Assembly: GCA_963621885.1 (NCBI GenBank)
Contig: CAVFFT010000038.1
Span: 1 to 24,839 of the forward strand
DNA length: 24,839 bases
Reading direction: 5' to 3'
From: UMGS1519 sp963621885
Lineage (GTDB): Bacteria > Actinomycetota > Coriobacteriia > Coriobacteriales > Eggerthellaceae
Below the pieces are notes generated by a model. The model made no database searches. It was not told the origin of the DNA and saw only the letters and a program-made list of their open reading frames with translations. A program made the position numbers and the translations under genes. Positions 6,821 through 14,423 of this stretch are shown here, piece by piece (position 1 is the first letter of the stretch; every line of letters begins with the position of its first letter).

Positions 6821-7261
6821 ATGAGTGACGAAGAAAGCCAGAGCTCGTTTCTTTCAGAAGAAACCGAGCGCAAAATTGCTGAATTCAAGGCGAAACTCGA
6901 GGCCGAACAGGCCGCCATGCCCGACACCTCTATCCGCAGCGGTACCGGCAAGATTGACGCGCCCCAAAACTACTACTTCGACAACGAGAGCATTCCCATT
7001 TACAACTCGTCGCTCAACAAGCGCATCGACCGCGTCGATATGGAAGTCGACCGAGCCAAGCGCGCTCGCCGCACCCAGCTTGCTGAAGAGCTCTCGCATT
7101 ACGAGAAACAGCTCCACGCGGACAACGAGCGAATCCATAAGCAGGAAAAAGGCGAAAACAAAGATGAGAAAGGCTCTGGCAAAACAGCCTCTTTCATCTA
7201 TGTCTTCCCCGCGATTCTCGTGGTTTTCGGCATCGTCGTCGTTGCTGCGATGAGCATGTAA
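6821..7261 (+). CDS. Small charged protein with a single C-terminal membrane anchor, function unknown
   Basis: This 146-residue protein has a very strong ribosome site, AAGGAGG, seven bases before the ATG. Residues 1-120 are highly charged and helix-prone, including an EETERKIAEFKAKLEAEQ helix near residue 12 and an ERIHKQEKGENKDEK stretch near 105. There are no cysteines. Residues 122-146 form one hydrophobic segment (FIYVFPAILVVFGIVVVAAMSM) that ends at the C terminus, so the bulk should face the cytoplasm as a tail-anchored protein. No N-terminal signal is present. I recognise no family. It sits between the prepilin peptidase gene and the large activase gene, with its own promoter candidate, so a shared function with either is unproven. 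Confidence 0.8.
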   Translation: MSDEESQSSFLSEETERKIAEFKAKLEAEQAAMPDTSIRSGTGKIDAPQNYYFDNESIPIYNSSLNKRIDRVDMEVDRAKRARRTQLAEELSHYEKQLHADNERIHKQEKGENKDEKGSGKTASFIYVFPAILVVFGIVVVAAMSM

Positions 7262-7400
7262 ATGTGCTGAACGCTCTCTATAAGTTCAGGAAATAGGACA
7301 AGCTCAGGAGCCGTGCGCAATTAATCGCGCGTTCCTCGACACCTTATTGCGAAATTGCGAAAGAATCGGGGATAACCCGTGAACTTGTTTGCGATTTTTA

Positions 7401-7423
7401 AACGTCGTGAATATGCAGACGTT
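7401..7423. promoter_or_regulatory. Inverted repeat AACGTC-N11-GACGTT touching the activase -10 (candidate operator)
   Basis: Perfect 6-bp arms at 7401-7406 and 7418-7423 have an 11-bp spacer. The right arm overlaps the first base of the -10 hexamer (7423-7428), so a dimeric regulator bound here would compete with RNA polymerase. The spacing resembles sites of several helix-turn-helix families; which one is not predictable. Confidence 0.45.
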
Positions 7424-7428
7424 ACAAT
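7423..7428 (+). promoter_or_regulatory. -10 element TACAAT, six bases before the activase ATG (leaderless start)
   Basis: TACAAT-CAACGC-ATG gives the same geometry as the genes starting at 1923 and 16638. There is no Shine-Dalgarno. No -35 consensus is visible. Confidence 0.55.
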
Positions 7429-7434
7429 CAACGC

Positions 7435-10400
7435 ATGACAGGTGCAACGGACACATTTGCGAGATGTGAGCTTCTCGCAGGATTCGACATCGGTTCCACG
7501 ACGACAAAAGCCGTCGTGCTCGATGCAAATACTCACGCCCTTCTTTATTCAAGCTATAACCGCCATCACGCCCACCAGGTGGAAAGCCTGGCGCGGGCAA
7601 TGGCGGATGTCAGCGAGCGATTCCCTGAAGCGCAGATGCATGTCGCTCTCAGCGGATCGGGCGCAAAGGCGCTCGCGAGCTTCCTCGATGTGAAATATCT
7701 CCAGGAGGTCGTCGCGAACTCCATTGCGGTTTCAGCTCTGTACCCCCAGACGCGCTGCGCGATTGAGCTGGGCGGCCAGGATGCCAAGATGATCTTCTTC
7801 GGCACGAATCCGAACACCGGCGCCCTGCAGGTGAACGACATGCGCATGAACGGAAGCTGCGCCGGCGGCACCGGTGCCTTCCTCGACGAGATCGCCACGC
7901 TTCTCAAAGTGCCGATCGAAGAACTCGACGCGCTCGCCGCGCAAGGCACGACGGTCTACAGCATTTCGGGACGCTGCGGCGTGTACGCCAAAACCGACAT
8001 TCAACCCCTCTTGAACCAGGGTGTCACGAAAGCGGACATCGCGCTTTCCACCTTCCACGCGGTTGCAAAGCAGACGCTTGGCGGCCTCGCGCAGGGGCTC
8101 GACATCTGCCCGCCCGTCGTCTTCGAGGGCGGTCCGCTCACCTTCAACAAGACTCTTGTGCGCGTGTTCTCCGAACGCCTGAAGCTTTCGGGCGGCGAAG
8201 CGATTCTGCCCGAAAACCCCGAGGTCATCGTTGCTCAAGGCGCGGCCTTGTCGCTCGACAGCATGTTCGCGGACGAAGACACCACCGCGCAGCTGCCAGT
8301 ACTTATCGAAAAGCTGGGTGCGGCTCCGGCCGAACTCATGAAAGCGGCGGCTATCGGCACGCCCTTCTTCTCCAATCCTGAAGAGCGCGCGGCCTTCGAA
8401 AAGCGTCACGAACTCGCTCCCAAACCGCAGGGAGTGGCGGCGTTCACCCGCGGTGATACCGCACGGGTGTACCTGGGCATCGACTCGGGTTCGACAACCA
8501 CGAAATTCGCGCTCGTCAGCGAAGACGGCACGCTTGTCGACAGCTTCTACGCCAGCAACGAAGGCGAGCCGCTCGACATCGCCCGCGATGCGCTTGCGGC
8601 CTTGGCTGCGCGTTACCGCGAGGCGGGTGTTGGCCTCGAGATTCTCGGCTGCGGCACAACCGGCTATGGCGAGATGCTTTTCCACACGGCGCTTCACGCC
8701 GACACCCATATGGTCGAAACGGTGGCGCATGCCTACGCCGCGATGCAGACGGAACCCAATGCGAGCTTCATTCTCGACATCGGCGGTCAGGACATGAAGG
8801 CCATCTGGATAGACGAGGGCGTGGTCACCGACATCCTCGTGAACGAGGCGTGCTCTTCCGGTTGCGGCAGCTTCCTCGAGAACTTCGCGCATTCGCTCGG
8901 CATCCATACCGAGGAGATCGCGCAAGCCGCTTTCCGCTCGAAGAACCCCGCCGTTTTGGGAAGCCGCTGCACGGTTTTCATGAACTCCAGCGTGGTGACC
9001 GAGCAGAAGAACGGCAAATCGCCCGACGACATCATGGCGGGCCTATGCCGCTCGATCATCGAAAACGTCTTCACGAAGGTCATCCGCGTTTCGAATCTTT
9101 CGAGCCTCGGCGACCATATCGTCGTGCAAGGCGGCACCTTCAACAACGACGCAGTGCTTGCCGCTTTTGAGCAATACATTGGCCGCGAAGTGACGCGCGC
9201 GCCCTACCCCGGCCTGATGGGCGCGATTGGCGCGGCTCTGCTCGCGCAGCGCTTCGTGCAGGAACGTGTGGCCGCAGAGGGCAGCTATACCTCGAGCTTC
9301 ATCGGCCTTGATAAGGCGGGGCAGCTCAGCTACACGCAGCAGGCGAATTCCATTTGCCCCTTCTGCGCGAACGCCTGCAGCCGCAGCATCATCACCTTCC
9401 AGGACGGCTCGACCTTTGTCACCGGCAACCGCTGCGATCGCGGTCAGGTGATTGGCGATCCGCACGATGAGGAGGTGCGCGCGGCCGCGAAGGCACGTCA
9501 TGCCAAGACCGCCGCAACGCCCAACCTTTACAAGACGCGCGAAAAGCTGCTCTTCAAGCGCTATCCGGTGAAGGAGCTCTGCGAGCAGCGCGATATCACC
9601 ATCGGCCTTCCCCGCGTGCTCTCCTTGTGGGACAGCGCGCCATTCTGGACAACGTTCTGGCGCAGCCTTGGATTCAAGGTCAAACTCTCAAAGGCGAGCA
9701 CGCGTCCCCTTTATGAGAACGGCCTGCAGGCGGTCGCATCGGACACGGTGTGCTTCCCCGCCAAACTCGTGCATGGACACATCCGCAACCTCGTTGACCA
9801 GGGCGTCGACCGCATATTCATGCCGGTCATCACCGTCGTGCAAAGCGAGAACACCGAAAAGACCAGCGAGTCGATGTGCGCGGTCGTCAAGGGCTACCCG
9901 ATGGTCATCCGCAACTCGGACAACCCCGAGCATCGCACGCCGGTTAAATTCGACGACCCCCTGTGGCACTGGTACACGGCGCGCGACCGGGAAAACCAGC
10001 TGTGCGCATGGATGGAAGAAACCTTCGGCATCGAAGCCTCGCTGGTAAACGCCGCAATTGAACAGGCGGATGCCGCGCAGACCTCATTCCGCACCAACCT
10101 TCTTGCCGAAGGCGAACGGGTCATCAAGACGGTGCGCGAAGAGGGCCGCTACGCGGTCGTGCTGGCGAGCCGTCCCTATCACAATGACGCGCTGGTCAAT
10201 CACGACCTGCCTGAACTCTTCTGCGAGCTGGGCATTCCCGTGCTTACCGCCGACTCCGTTCCTGGCGCGACCAAGGTCGACCTATCGCATTCGCGTCTCG
10301 ACATCGTCAACAACTACCACGCGCGCATGCTTTCGTGCGCGGTGCTTGCCGCCGAGGAGCCGTATCTGGAATACGCGCAGGTCGTCAGCTTTGGCTGCGG

Positions 10401-12519
10401 CCACGACGCCTACCTGACCGACGAGATCATCCGTCTCATGCATGAGCTGTCCGACAAGACCCCGCTCGTGCTCAAGGTGGACGAAAGCGATATCGCCGGC
10501 CCGCTGCGCATCCGCGTGCGCTCTTTCATCGAAACGGTGAACATGCGCCGTGCCGCCGAAAAGGCAGGCACGCTGCCTATCGCCGCTGAACCGGAGGAGC
10601 CCCTCCACCCAGCCCTGGCGGATCCGTATCCGCAGAAGTTCGACAAGGCAGCCAAGCGCGAACGCGTCGTGCTCGTACCGAACACCAGCCACGCTTTCTC
10701 GCGCCTCATGGCGGCAGTGTTCTCGAAGCAAGGTCTGCGTGCGGTGCCGCTCGAAATCGGGCGCGAAGAGGCCATTCGCCTCGGCAAGAAATACGTCCAC
10801 AACGACATCTGCTTCCCCGCGCAAATCGTCATTGGCGAAGCGCTCGCAGAACTCGAAACAGGCAAGTACAAGAACGCCGAAGTCGCGGTCGCAACCGGCA
10901 AGTACGTCGGCGACTGCCGACTCACGCATTATTCCGCTCTGCTCCGCAAGGCGCTTGACGATGCAGGCTACACGGACGTGCCCATCGTCACGAACGACGA
11001 CGTGGACTACCACAACCAGCAGCCCGGATGGAAGATGAACGTCATATCCGCCATCCGCATCGCGATGGCGCTTCCGATGATCGACGCGCTTGAAGAGCTG
11101 CTTCGCAAGATTCGCCCCTACGAGACGGTTCCCGGCAGCACGAACGAAGCTTTCGAGCGTGCAATGGATGCGCTCATCGAGGGTATGGAGAAGCAGGGAA
11201 CCCGCGGCGCCACCAAGGGCTTCAAAGAGTCCATCGAGATCATGAAGGCGGTTGAATACGACCGCTCGAATCCGCGCCCGCGCGTGCTTATCGTGGGCGA
11301 ATACCTGCTGAATTTCCACCCGGGCGCCAACCACGACGTGGAGCAGTATCTGGAAGACAACGGCTTCGAGATCATCGAGGCGCGCATGACCGACGTCATT
11401 CGCAAGTCGTACTTCTACAAGGATTCCCAGATCAAGGAATACGGTGTCGACAAGTCGTTTGGCGAGCGCACCTGGCTCGACGTCACCGATCGTGTCTTCG
11501 AACACGCCCACGACGTCTGCGACCGCATCGCCTGCGGGCATCCGCTCTATGAGCGCGCCACACGCATGCCGGAACTCGTGAAGGCGAGCGACCCCATCAT
11601 CCACCACACCTTCGACGCGGGTGAAGGCGTGCTGATTCCTGGCGAGATTCTGCACCATGCGGCGCACGGCTGCGAGGCATTCCTTATCCTCCAGCCCTTC
11701 GGCTGCCTGCCGAACCATATCGTGGGACGCGGCATCGCGAAGCGCCTGAAGGAGCTCTACCCCAACGTTCAGATTCTCCCGCTCGACTACGACCCGGATG
11801 TCAGCTTCGCGAATCTCGAGAACCGCCTGCAGATGCTCGTCATGAACGTGCAGGGACGCAATGCGTTCATGTCTGCGCAGGAAACGGCGCAACAGGATCC
11901 GTCGGATTCCGGGGATGCATCGAACGGCACCACGCCCGACCCCGATAACCACCCCTGGACACCAAGCGTGGTGCCCGGGCGAAAGAACGATGCCGGAATC
12001 GCGGGAAATCTCGCGGCTTCCGTGTCCACCATCGCCCAGCGGGTTGCCGCCATGGCTGACGAGGTCTATTCCGGCGCAGCGGAGAATCAGAACATCCCGC
12101 AGAAGCTCGCGCCCGCGCGGCTCAACAGCATCCTTGAGAAGGCCCCCAAGGATATCGACCAGATGCGCGAATTGGCCCGCCAGATTGACGAGCTGCTCAA
12201 CGCCATCACCGTTCAGTCGAACACCTGCACGAGCGAATCAATCAAATGCCTGATGGATGCGGCATCTCAGCTTGCTACCATCGCAAACGATGCGTTGGCT
12301 GAAGCGCAGAAGCAGAGCGAGAAGCTCAGCGCCTACGCCGAAACCCTGAAGCATGCCTCGCACGAAAACGACGAGACGCTCGAACGCGTTCATCGCGAAC
12401 TTGTCGCCCGCGCCACTTACGTCACGCAACTCTCCTTGAAAGTGCGTGCGAAGGCAAACGAAATCGCGCGCATTGGCGATACAGCAAAGGGAAAGGGTTC
12501 TGACGCGGTGCACGCCTAG
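7435..12519 (+). CDS. Giant fusion: two 2-hydroxyacyl-CoA dehydratase activase (BadF/HgdC-type) modules, DUF2229-type module, HgdB-like module and a helical tail
   Basis: This 1,694-residue cytoplasmic protein joins parts that are separate in classical (R)-2-hydroxyacyl-CoA dehydratase systems. Activase module 1 (about 14-280) has the ASKHA phosphate loop GSTTTK (20-25) and cysteines C142 and C181. Module 2 (about 345-610) has GSTTTK (352-357), C473, C477 and C512. In both, the key cysteines are 39 residues apart, as in Acidaminococcus HgdC, where such cysteines hold a [4Fe-4S] cluster between subunits. A cysteine knuckle follows (C641, C644, C648, C667), then a DUF2229-like region (about 720-950) and an HgdB-like region (about 1075-1470). 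Residues 1480-1520 are a Ser/Pro/Asp-rich linker and 1520-1694 a charged, helix-rich tail. The start is leaderless. Expected chemistry is ATP-driven low-potential electron delivery; the substrate is unknown. Confidence 0.9.
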   Translation: MTGATDTFARCELLAGFDIGSTTTKAVVLDANTHALLYSSYNRHHAHQVESLARAMADVSERFPEAQMHVALSGSGAKALASFLDVKYLQEVVANSIAVSALYPQTRCAIELGGQDAKMIFFGTNPNTGALQVNDMRMNGSCAGGTGAFLDEIATLLKVPIEELDALAAQGTTVYSISGRCGVYAKTDIQPLLNQGVTKADIALSTFHAVAKQTLGGLAQGLDICPPVVFEGGPLTFNKTLVRVFSERLKLSGGEAILPENPEVIVAQGAALSLDSMFADEDTTAQLPVLIEKLGAAPAELMKAAAIGTPFFSNPEERAAFEKRHELAPKPQGVAAFTRGDTARVYLGIDSGSTTTKFALVSEDGTLVDSFYASNEGEPLDIARDALAALAARYREAGVGLEILGCGTTGYGEMLFHTALHADTHMVETVAHAYAAMQTEPNASFILDIGGQDMKAIWIDEGVVTDILVNEACSSGCGSFLENFAHSLGIHTEEIAQAAFRSKNPAVLGSRCTVFMNSSVVTEQKNGKSPDDIMAGLCRSIIENVFTKVIRVSNLSSLGDHIVVQGGTFNNDAVLAAFEQYIGREVTRAPYPGLMGAIGAALLAQRFVQERVAAEGSYTSSFIGLDKAGQLSYTQQANSICPFCANACSRSIITFQDGSTFVTGNRCDRGQVIGDPHDEEVRAAAKARHAKTAATPNLYKTREKLLFKRYPVKELCEQRDITIGLPRVLSLWDSAPFWTTFWRSLGFKVKLSKASTRPLYENGLQAVASDTVCFPAKLVHGHIRNLVDQGVDRIFMPVITVVQSENTEKTSESMCAVVKGYPMVIRNSDNPEHRTPVKFDDPLWHWYTARDRENQLCAWMEETFGIEASLVNAAIEQADAAQTSFRTNLLAEGERVIKTVREEGRYAVVLASRPYHNDALVNHDLPELFCELGIPVLTADSVPGATKVDLSHSRLDIVNNYHARMLSCAVLAAEEPYLEYAQVVSFGCGHDAYLTDEIIRLMHELSDKTPLVLKVDESDIAGPLRIRVRSFIETVNMRRAAEKAGTLPIAAEPEEPLHPALADPYPQKFDKAAKRERVVLVPNTSHAFSRLMAAVFSKQGLRAVPLEIGREEAIRLGKKYVHNDICFPAQIVIGEALAELETGKYKNAEVAVATGKYVGDCRLTHYSALLRKALDDAGYTDVPIVTNDDVDYHNQQPGWKMNVISAIRIAMALPMIDALEELLRKIRPYETVPGSTNEAFERAMDALIEGMEKQGTRGATKGFKESIEIMKAVEYDRSNPRPRVLIVGEYLLNFHPGANHDVEQYLEDNGFEIIEARMTDVIRKSYFYKDSQIKEYGVDKSFGERTWLDVTDRVFEHAHDVCDRIACGHPLYERATRMPELVKASDPIIHHTFDAGEGVLIPGEILHHAAHGCEAFLILQPFGCLPNHIVGRGIAKRLKELYPNVQILPLDYDPDVSFANLENRLQMLVMNVQGRNAFMSAQETAQQDPSDSGDASNGTTPDPDNHPWTPSVVPGRKNDAGIAGNLAASVSTIAQRVAAMADEVYSGAAENQNIPQKLAPARLNSILEKAPKDIDQMRELARQIDELLNAITVQSNTCTSESIKCLMDAASQLATIANDALAEAQKQSEKLSAYAETLKHASHENDETLERVHRELVARATYVTQLSLKVRAKANEIARIGDTAKGKGSDAVHA

Positions 12520-12526
12520 GCACACG

Positions 12527-12635
12527 GAAATCCGCCCGGGACCTCATAAAGGCGCGGGGATTCACCCGAGAGCCCATAAAGACGCGCAGGAGCCCACCCG
12601 GAACCCTGCAAAGCAGACAGACCCGATAAAGACGT
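12527..12635. repeat. Degenerate 30-bp direct repeat 3' of the activase gene, about 3.5 copies
   Basis: Units at 12527-12556 and 12557-12586 align over 30 bp around CCCG-N6-CCATAAAGACGCG. A third, more diverged unit (about 32 bp, with TGCAAAGCAGAC) and a partial fourth (GATAAAGACGTG) follow. The tract ends at the terminator palindrome. Units are adjacent, without spacers, so this is not a CRISPR array. Confidence 0.65.
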
Positions 12636-12670
12636 GCGGGCATCGCATATGCGATGCCCGCTTTCCGTTT
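12636..12670 (+). terminator. Perfect 26-bp palindrome with T-rich tail, probable bidirectional terminator
   Basis: GCGGGCATCGCAT is followed directly by its exact reverse complement (12636-12661), then TTTCCGTTT. It lies between convergent genes, so it may terminate the activase transcript and, less strongly, the minus-strand zinc-ribbon gene. Confidence 0.7.
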
Positions 12671-12729
12671 CACCCGTTTATGCGAAGTTCGCACCGACGT
12701 TGCGCTGCCGCCAGCATTGCACTGCCGTG

Positions 12730-12966
12730 CTATTCCTCCATCGCGTAAGGATCGTCTCCGTAAGGCATGGGATCACTCGCCGAATGCGCGCGGTGATTCC
12801 AATGGTCAACCGCATCCCATTCCGTCGTGCAATGGGCATCGTCTTCGAAGCCGCAAGCATCGCAAATGCCGTAGTAGTTGATCTCGCCGCTATTGGAGAA
12901 CCATTCGGATATATGGACGTCGTGCGCGCCGCATTCCGGGCATGCATGCATATTCACGTGAGGCAT
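12730..12966 (-). CDS. Small Lar-like double zinc-knuckle protein
   Basis: This 78-residue protein has CPEC (C9, C12) and CDAC (C35, C38) knuckles that should bind one zinc ion. The tail EWDAVDHWNHRA (49-60) matches the EAI-x-x-WN-x-R ending of the Lar (restriction alleviation protein) family, PF14354, mostly known from phages and prophages. Here the surroundings show no phage gene, so it may be a domesticated relative; no antirestriction role should be assumed. The ribosome site AAGGGGG precedes the ATG at 12966, and an extended -10 lies 37 bp upstream. After the Lar-like core is an acidic tail ending PYAMEE. Confidence 0.75.
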   Translation of the reverse strand: MPHVNMHACPECGAHDVHISEWFSNSGEINYYGICDACGFEDDAHCTTEWDAVDHWNHRAHSASDPMPYGDDPYAMEE

Positions 12967-13002
12967 GATGACCCCCTTCTCTCCGTTCGTCTACGCCTTT
13001 TG

Positions 13003-13011
13003 ATTGTAACA
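13003..13011 (-). promoter_or_regulatory. Extended -10 promoter TGTTACAAT of the Lar-like gene
   Basis: TG-T-TACAAT on the minus strand lies 37 bp upstream of the ATG and leaves a leader of about 30 nt with the ribosome site. Confidence 0.55.
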
Positions 13012-13271
13012 ATGAGCCGCAATCTCAATCGGGGAGGCTGCACGGGCAAGTTATCCCACCTGACCACCCAAAAGCCCTTGACTTGCGCACACGCATGCAT
13101 CCGCCCGCATCCTACGAGCACATACCCGTTCGTCCATCGCAGGGAAAGCCGCAAACGCAAATGCAAGCGCTGCCAAATGGCTCGTTTCAAATGCGAACGG
13201 GCGCGCTTCTCACAGGAAAGCGCGTCCGCCCTTTCGACCTTGCGTCCTTTCGACCTTTCAGCCTTGCGTCC
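13012..13271. other. Intergenic stretch between the oxidoreductase gene and the Lar-like gene promoter
   Basis: No gene is supported. It holds a hairpin (13199-13231) and a short direct-repeat tract (13232-13273) just 3' of the oxidoreductase stop. Nothing else is recognised. Confidence 0.5.
13199..13231 (-). terminator. Candidate terminator hairpin of the oxidoreductase gene
   Basis: On the minus strand GGG-bulge-CGCGCTT pairs with AAGCGCG-CCC around a loop of about nine bases. There is no proper T-tract after it, so it may act with Rho or only stabilise the 3' end. Confidence 0.4.
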
Positions 13272-13273
13272 TT
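13232..13273. repeat. Short direct repeats at the 3' end of the oxidoreductase gene
   Basis: TTTCGACCTT occurs at 13232 and 13248, and CCTTGCGTCCTT at 13238 and 13262. The last copy overlaps the stop codon. Confidence 0.6.
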
Positions 13274-14300
13274 ACTCCCAAAGATCTTTCAGGAGCGATT
13301 CCTTCAACTTGATCCAGCTCACCATCTCGTCGCCCGTCACATAGTCGAGCTCGACCTTCCCCGCGCGGATGGCATCGGCCGACGCTTTCACGATGTACTC
13401 GAAACCGTTCTTCTTGAAGGGTTCCGAAATCTCATAGCTCGTCGTGCCTTCGGGAACATTCATCACGGTGCCGGTTCCCTTGCTATTCACGTCCGCCTCG
13501 ATATCGGGGTACTGATACACCGTCGCACTGCTCGCGCGCCCGTATTCGGGAATCTCAATGCGGCCGCGCGTGCCAATGATCATCGCGCGGAAGGGCGCCG
13601 GTGTCGAAATGGAATAGGTCGCATCGGCCATCGCGCCATTCGGATAGCCGAGCGAAAGATGCACGACCTCGTCCACACCCGTCTCGCCCAGGCGCGCGAA
13701 GCAGCTCACACGGTCGGGCTGGTAACCCAGGAACATGCCGATGAAACTCATGCCGTAGATGCCGATATCCATGAGCGCCCCGCCGAACTTCTCGCGGTTG
13801 AAAAAGCGGCTCGTCGGGTCGAATTGCATCCGGAAGAAGTAGTCGGCATGAATCACGCGCACTTCCCCAATGCCGCCATCCGCAATCAGCTCGCGCAGGC
13901 GGTCGTATACCGGCAGATAGCGCGTCCAAAGGTTTTCGGCAAGGAAAAGGCCCTTCTCACGGGAGAGGCTTACAAGCTCTTCGGCTTGCTCGGGATACAT
14001 GACAAGCGGCTTTTCACAGAGCACCGGCTTACCCGCAAGAAGCGACTGCTTCACGAGCTCATAATGCGTGGTGTTCAGGGTCGCGATATAAACCGCATCG
14101 ACGCGACCATCCGCTAGAAGATCCGCATTGTCGTCGTAGACCGTCTCGATGCCATAGCGCGCGGCGAAGGCGGCACCCTTTTCATGCGTGCGATTCGCCA
14201 CTGCGATGATGTCGGCATCCTCAAGACACCCAACGGCTTCGGCGAATTTAGCCGCTATTGTTCCCGTGCCGATAATCCCCCAGTGAAACGTTTCAGCCAT
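13272..14300 (-). CDS. Gfo/Idh/MocA-family NAD(P)-dependent oxidoreductase
   Basis: This 342-residue protein has an N-terminal Rossmann fold with GIIGTGTIA (8-16) and the family signature CEKPL (E96, K97, P98), whose lysine is catalytic in many members. The C-terminal alpha/beta dimerisation domain includes GGALMDIGIYG, the region where Gfo/Idh/MocA enzymes place substrate-binding residues. It likely oxidises or reduces a sugar, inositol or similar polyol derivative, but the substrate cannot be read from sequence and no transporter or sugar gene is adjacent. The ATG at 14300 is preceded by AAGGAGG; an earlier in-frame start at 14357 lacks this. It lies 123 bp downstream of htpG on the same strand, with its own extended -10 in the gap. 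Confidence 0.92.
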   Translation of the reverse strand: MAETFHWGIIGTGTIAAKFAEAVGCLEDADIIAVANRTHEKGAAFAARYGIETVYDDNADLLADGRVDAVYIATLNTTHYELVKQSLLAGKPVLCEKPLVMYPEQAEELVSLSREKGLFLAENLWTRYLPVYDRLRELIADGGIGEVRVIHADYFFRMQFDPTSRFFNREKFGGALMDIGIYGMSFIGMFLGYQPDRVSCFARLGETGVDEVVHLSLGYPNGAMADATYSISTPAPFRAMIIGTRGRIEIPEYGRASSATVYQYPDIEADVNSKGTGTVMNVPEGTTSYEISEPFKKNGFEYIVKASADAIRAGKVELDYVTGDEMVSWIKLKESLLKDLWE

Positions 14301-14332
14301 GCGAAAGCCTCCTTGCCAAACCAAATGCAAAG

Positions 14333-14374
14333 CGACCCGAAAAAGGAAACCGAACATGTAACCTTTTCGGATCG
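14333..14374 (-). promoter_or_regulatory. Hairpin at the predicted 5' end of the oxidoreductase mRNA
   Basis: Arms at 14333-14346 and 14362-14374 (CGATCCGAAAAGG against CCTTTTTCGGGTCG, one extra base and one wobble) enclose a 15-base loop. The structure begins where transcription from the -10 at 14380-14388 should start, so it could be an operator or a 5' stabilising stem. Confidence 0.4.
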
Positions 14375-14379
14375 CTCAG

Positions 14380-14388
14380 ACAATAGCA
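14380..14388 (-). promoter_or_regulatory. Extended -10 promoter TGCTATTGT of the oxidoreductase gene
   Basis: TG-C-TATTGT on the minus strand lies between the htpG stop and the oxidoreductase gene, about 80 bp before the ATG. Confidence 0.45.
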
Positions 14389-14423
14389 CAGGCGCGGCGC
14401 GTCACGCCATATGGCAACTATTC

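Noticed and set aside
10282..11952. A 556-codon open frame on the minus strand inside the activase gene
   Set aside because: It is an antisense shadow: no family motif, and the plus-strand frame is continuous with clear cysteine and nucleotide-binding motifs.
12527..12635. Possible CRISPR array
   Set aside because: Units are directly adjacent and degenerate, with no unique spacers and no cas genes in the window.
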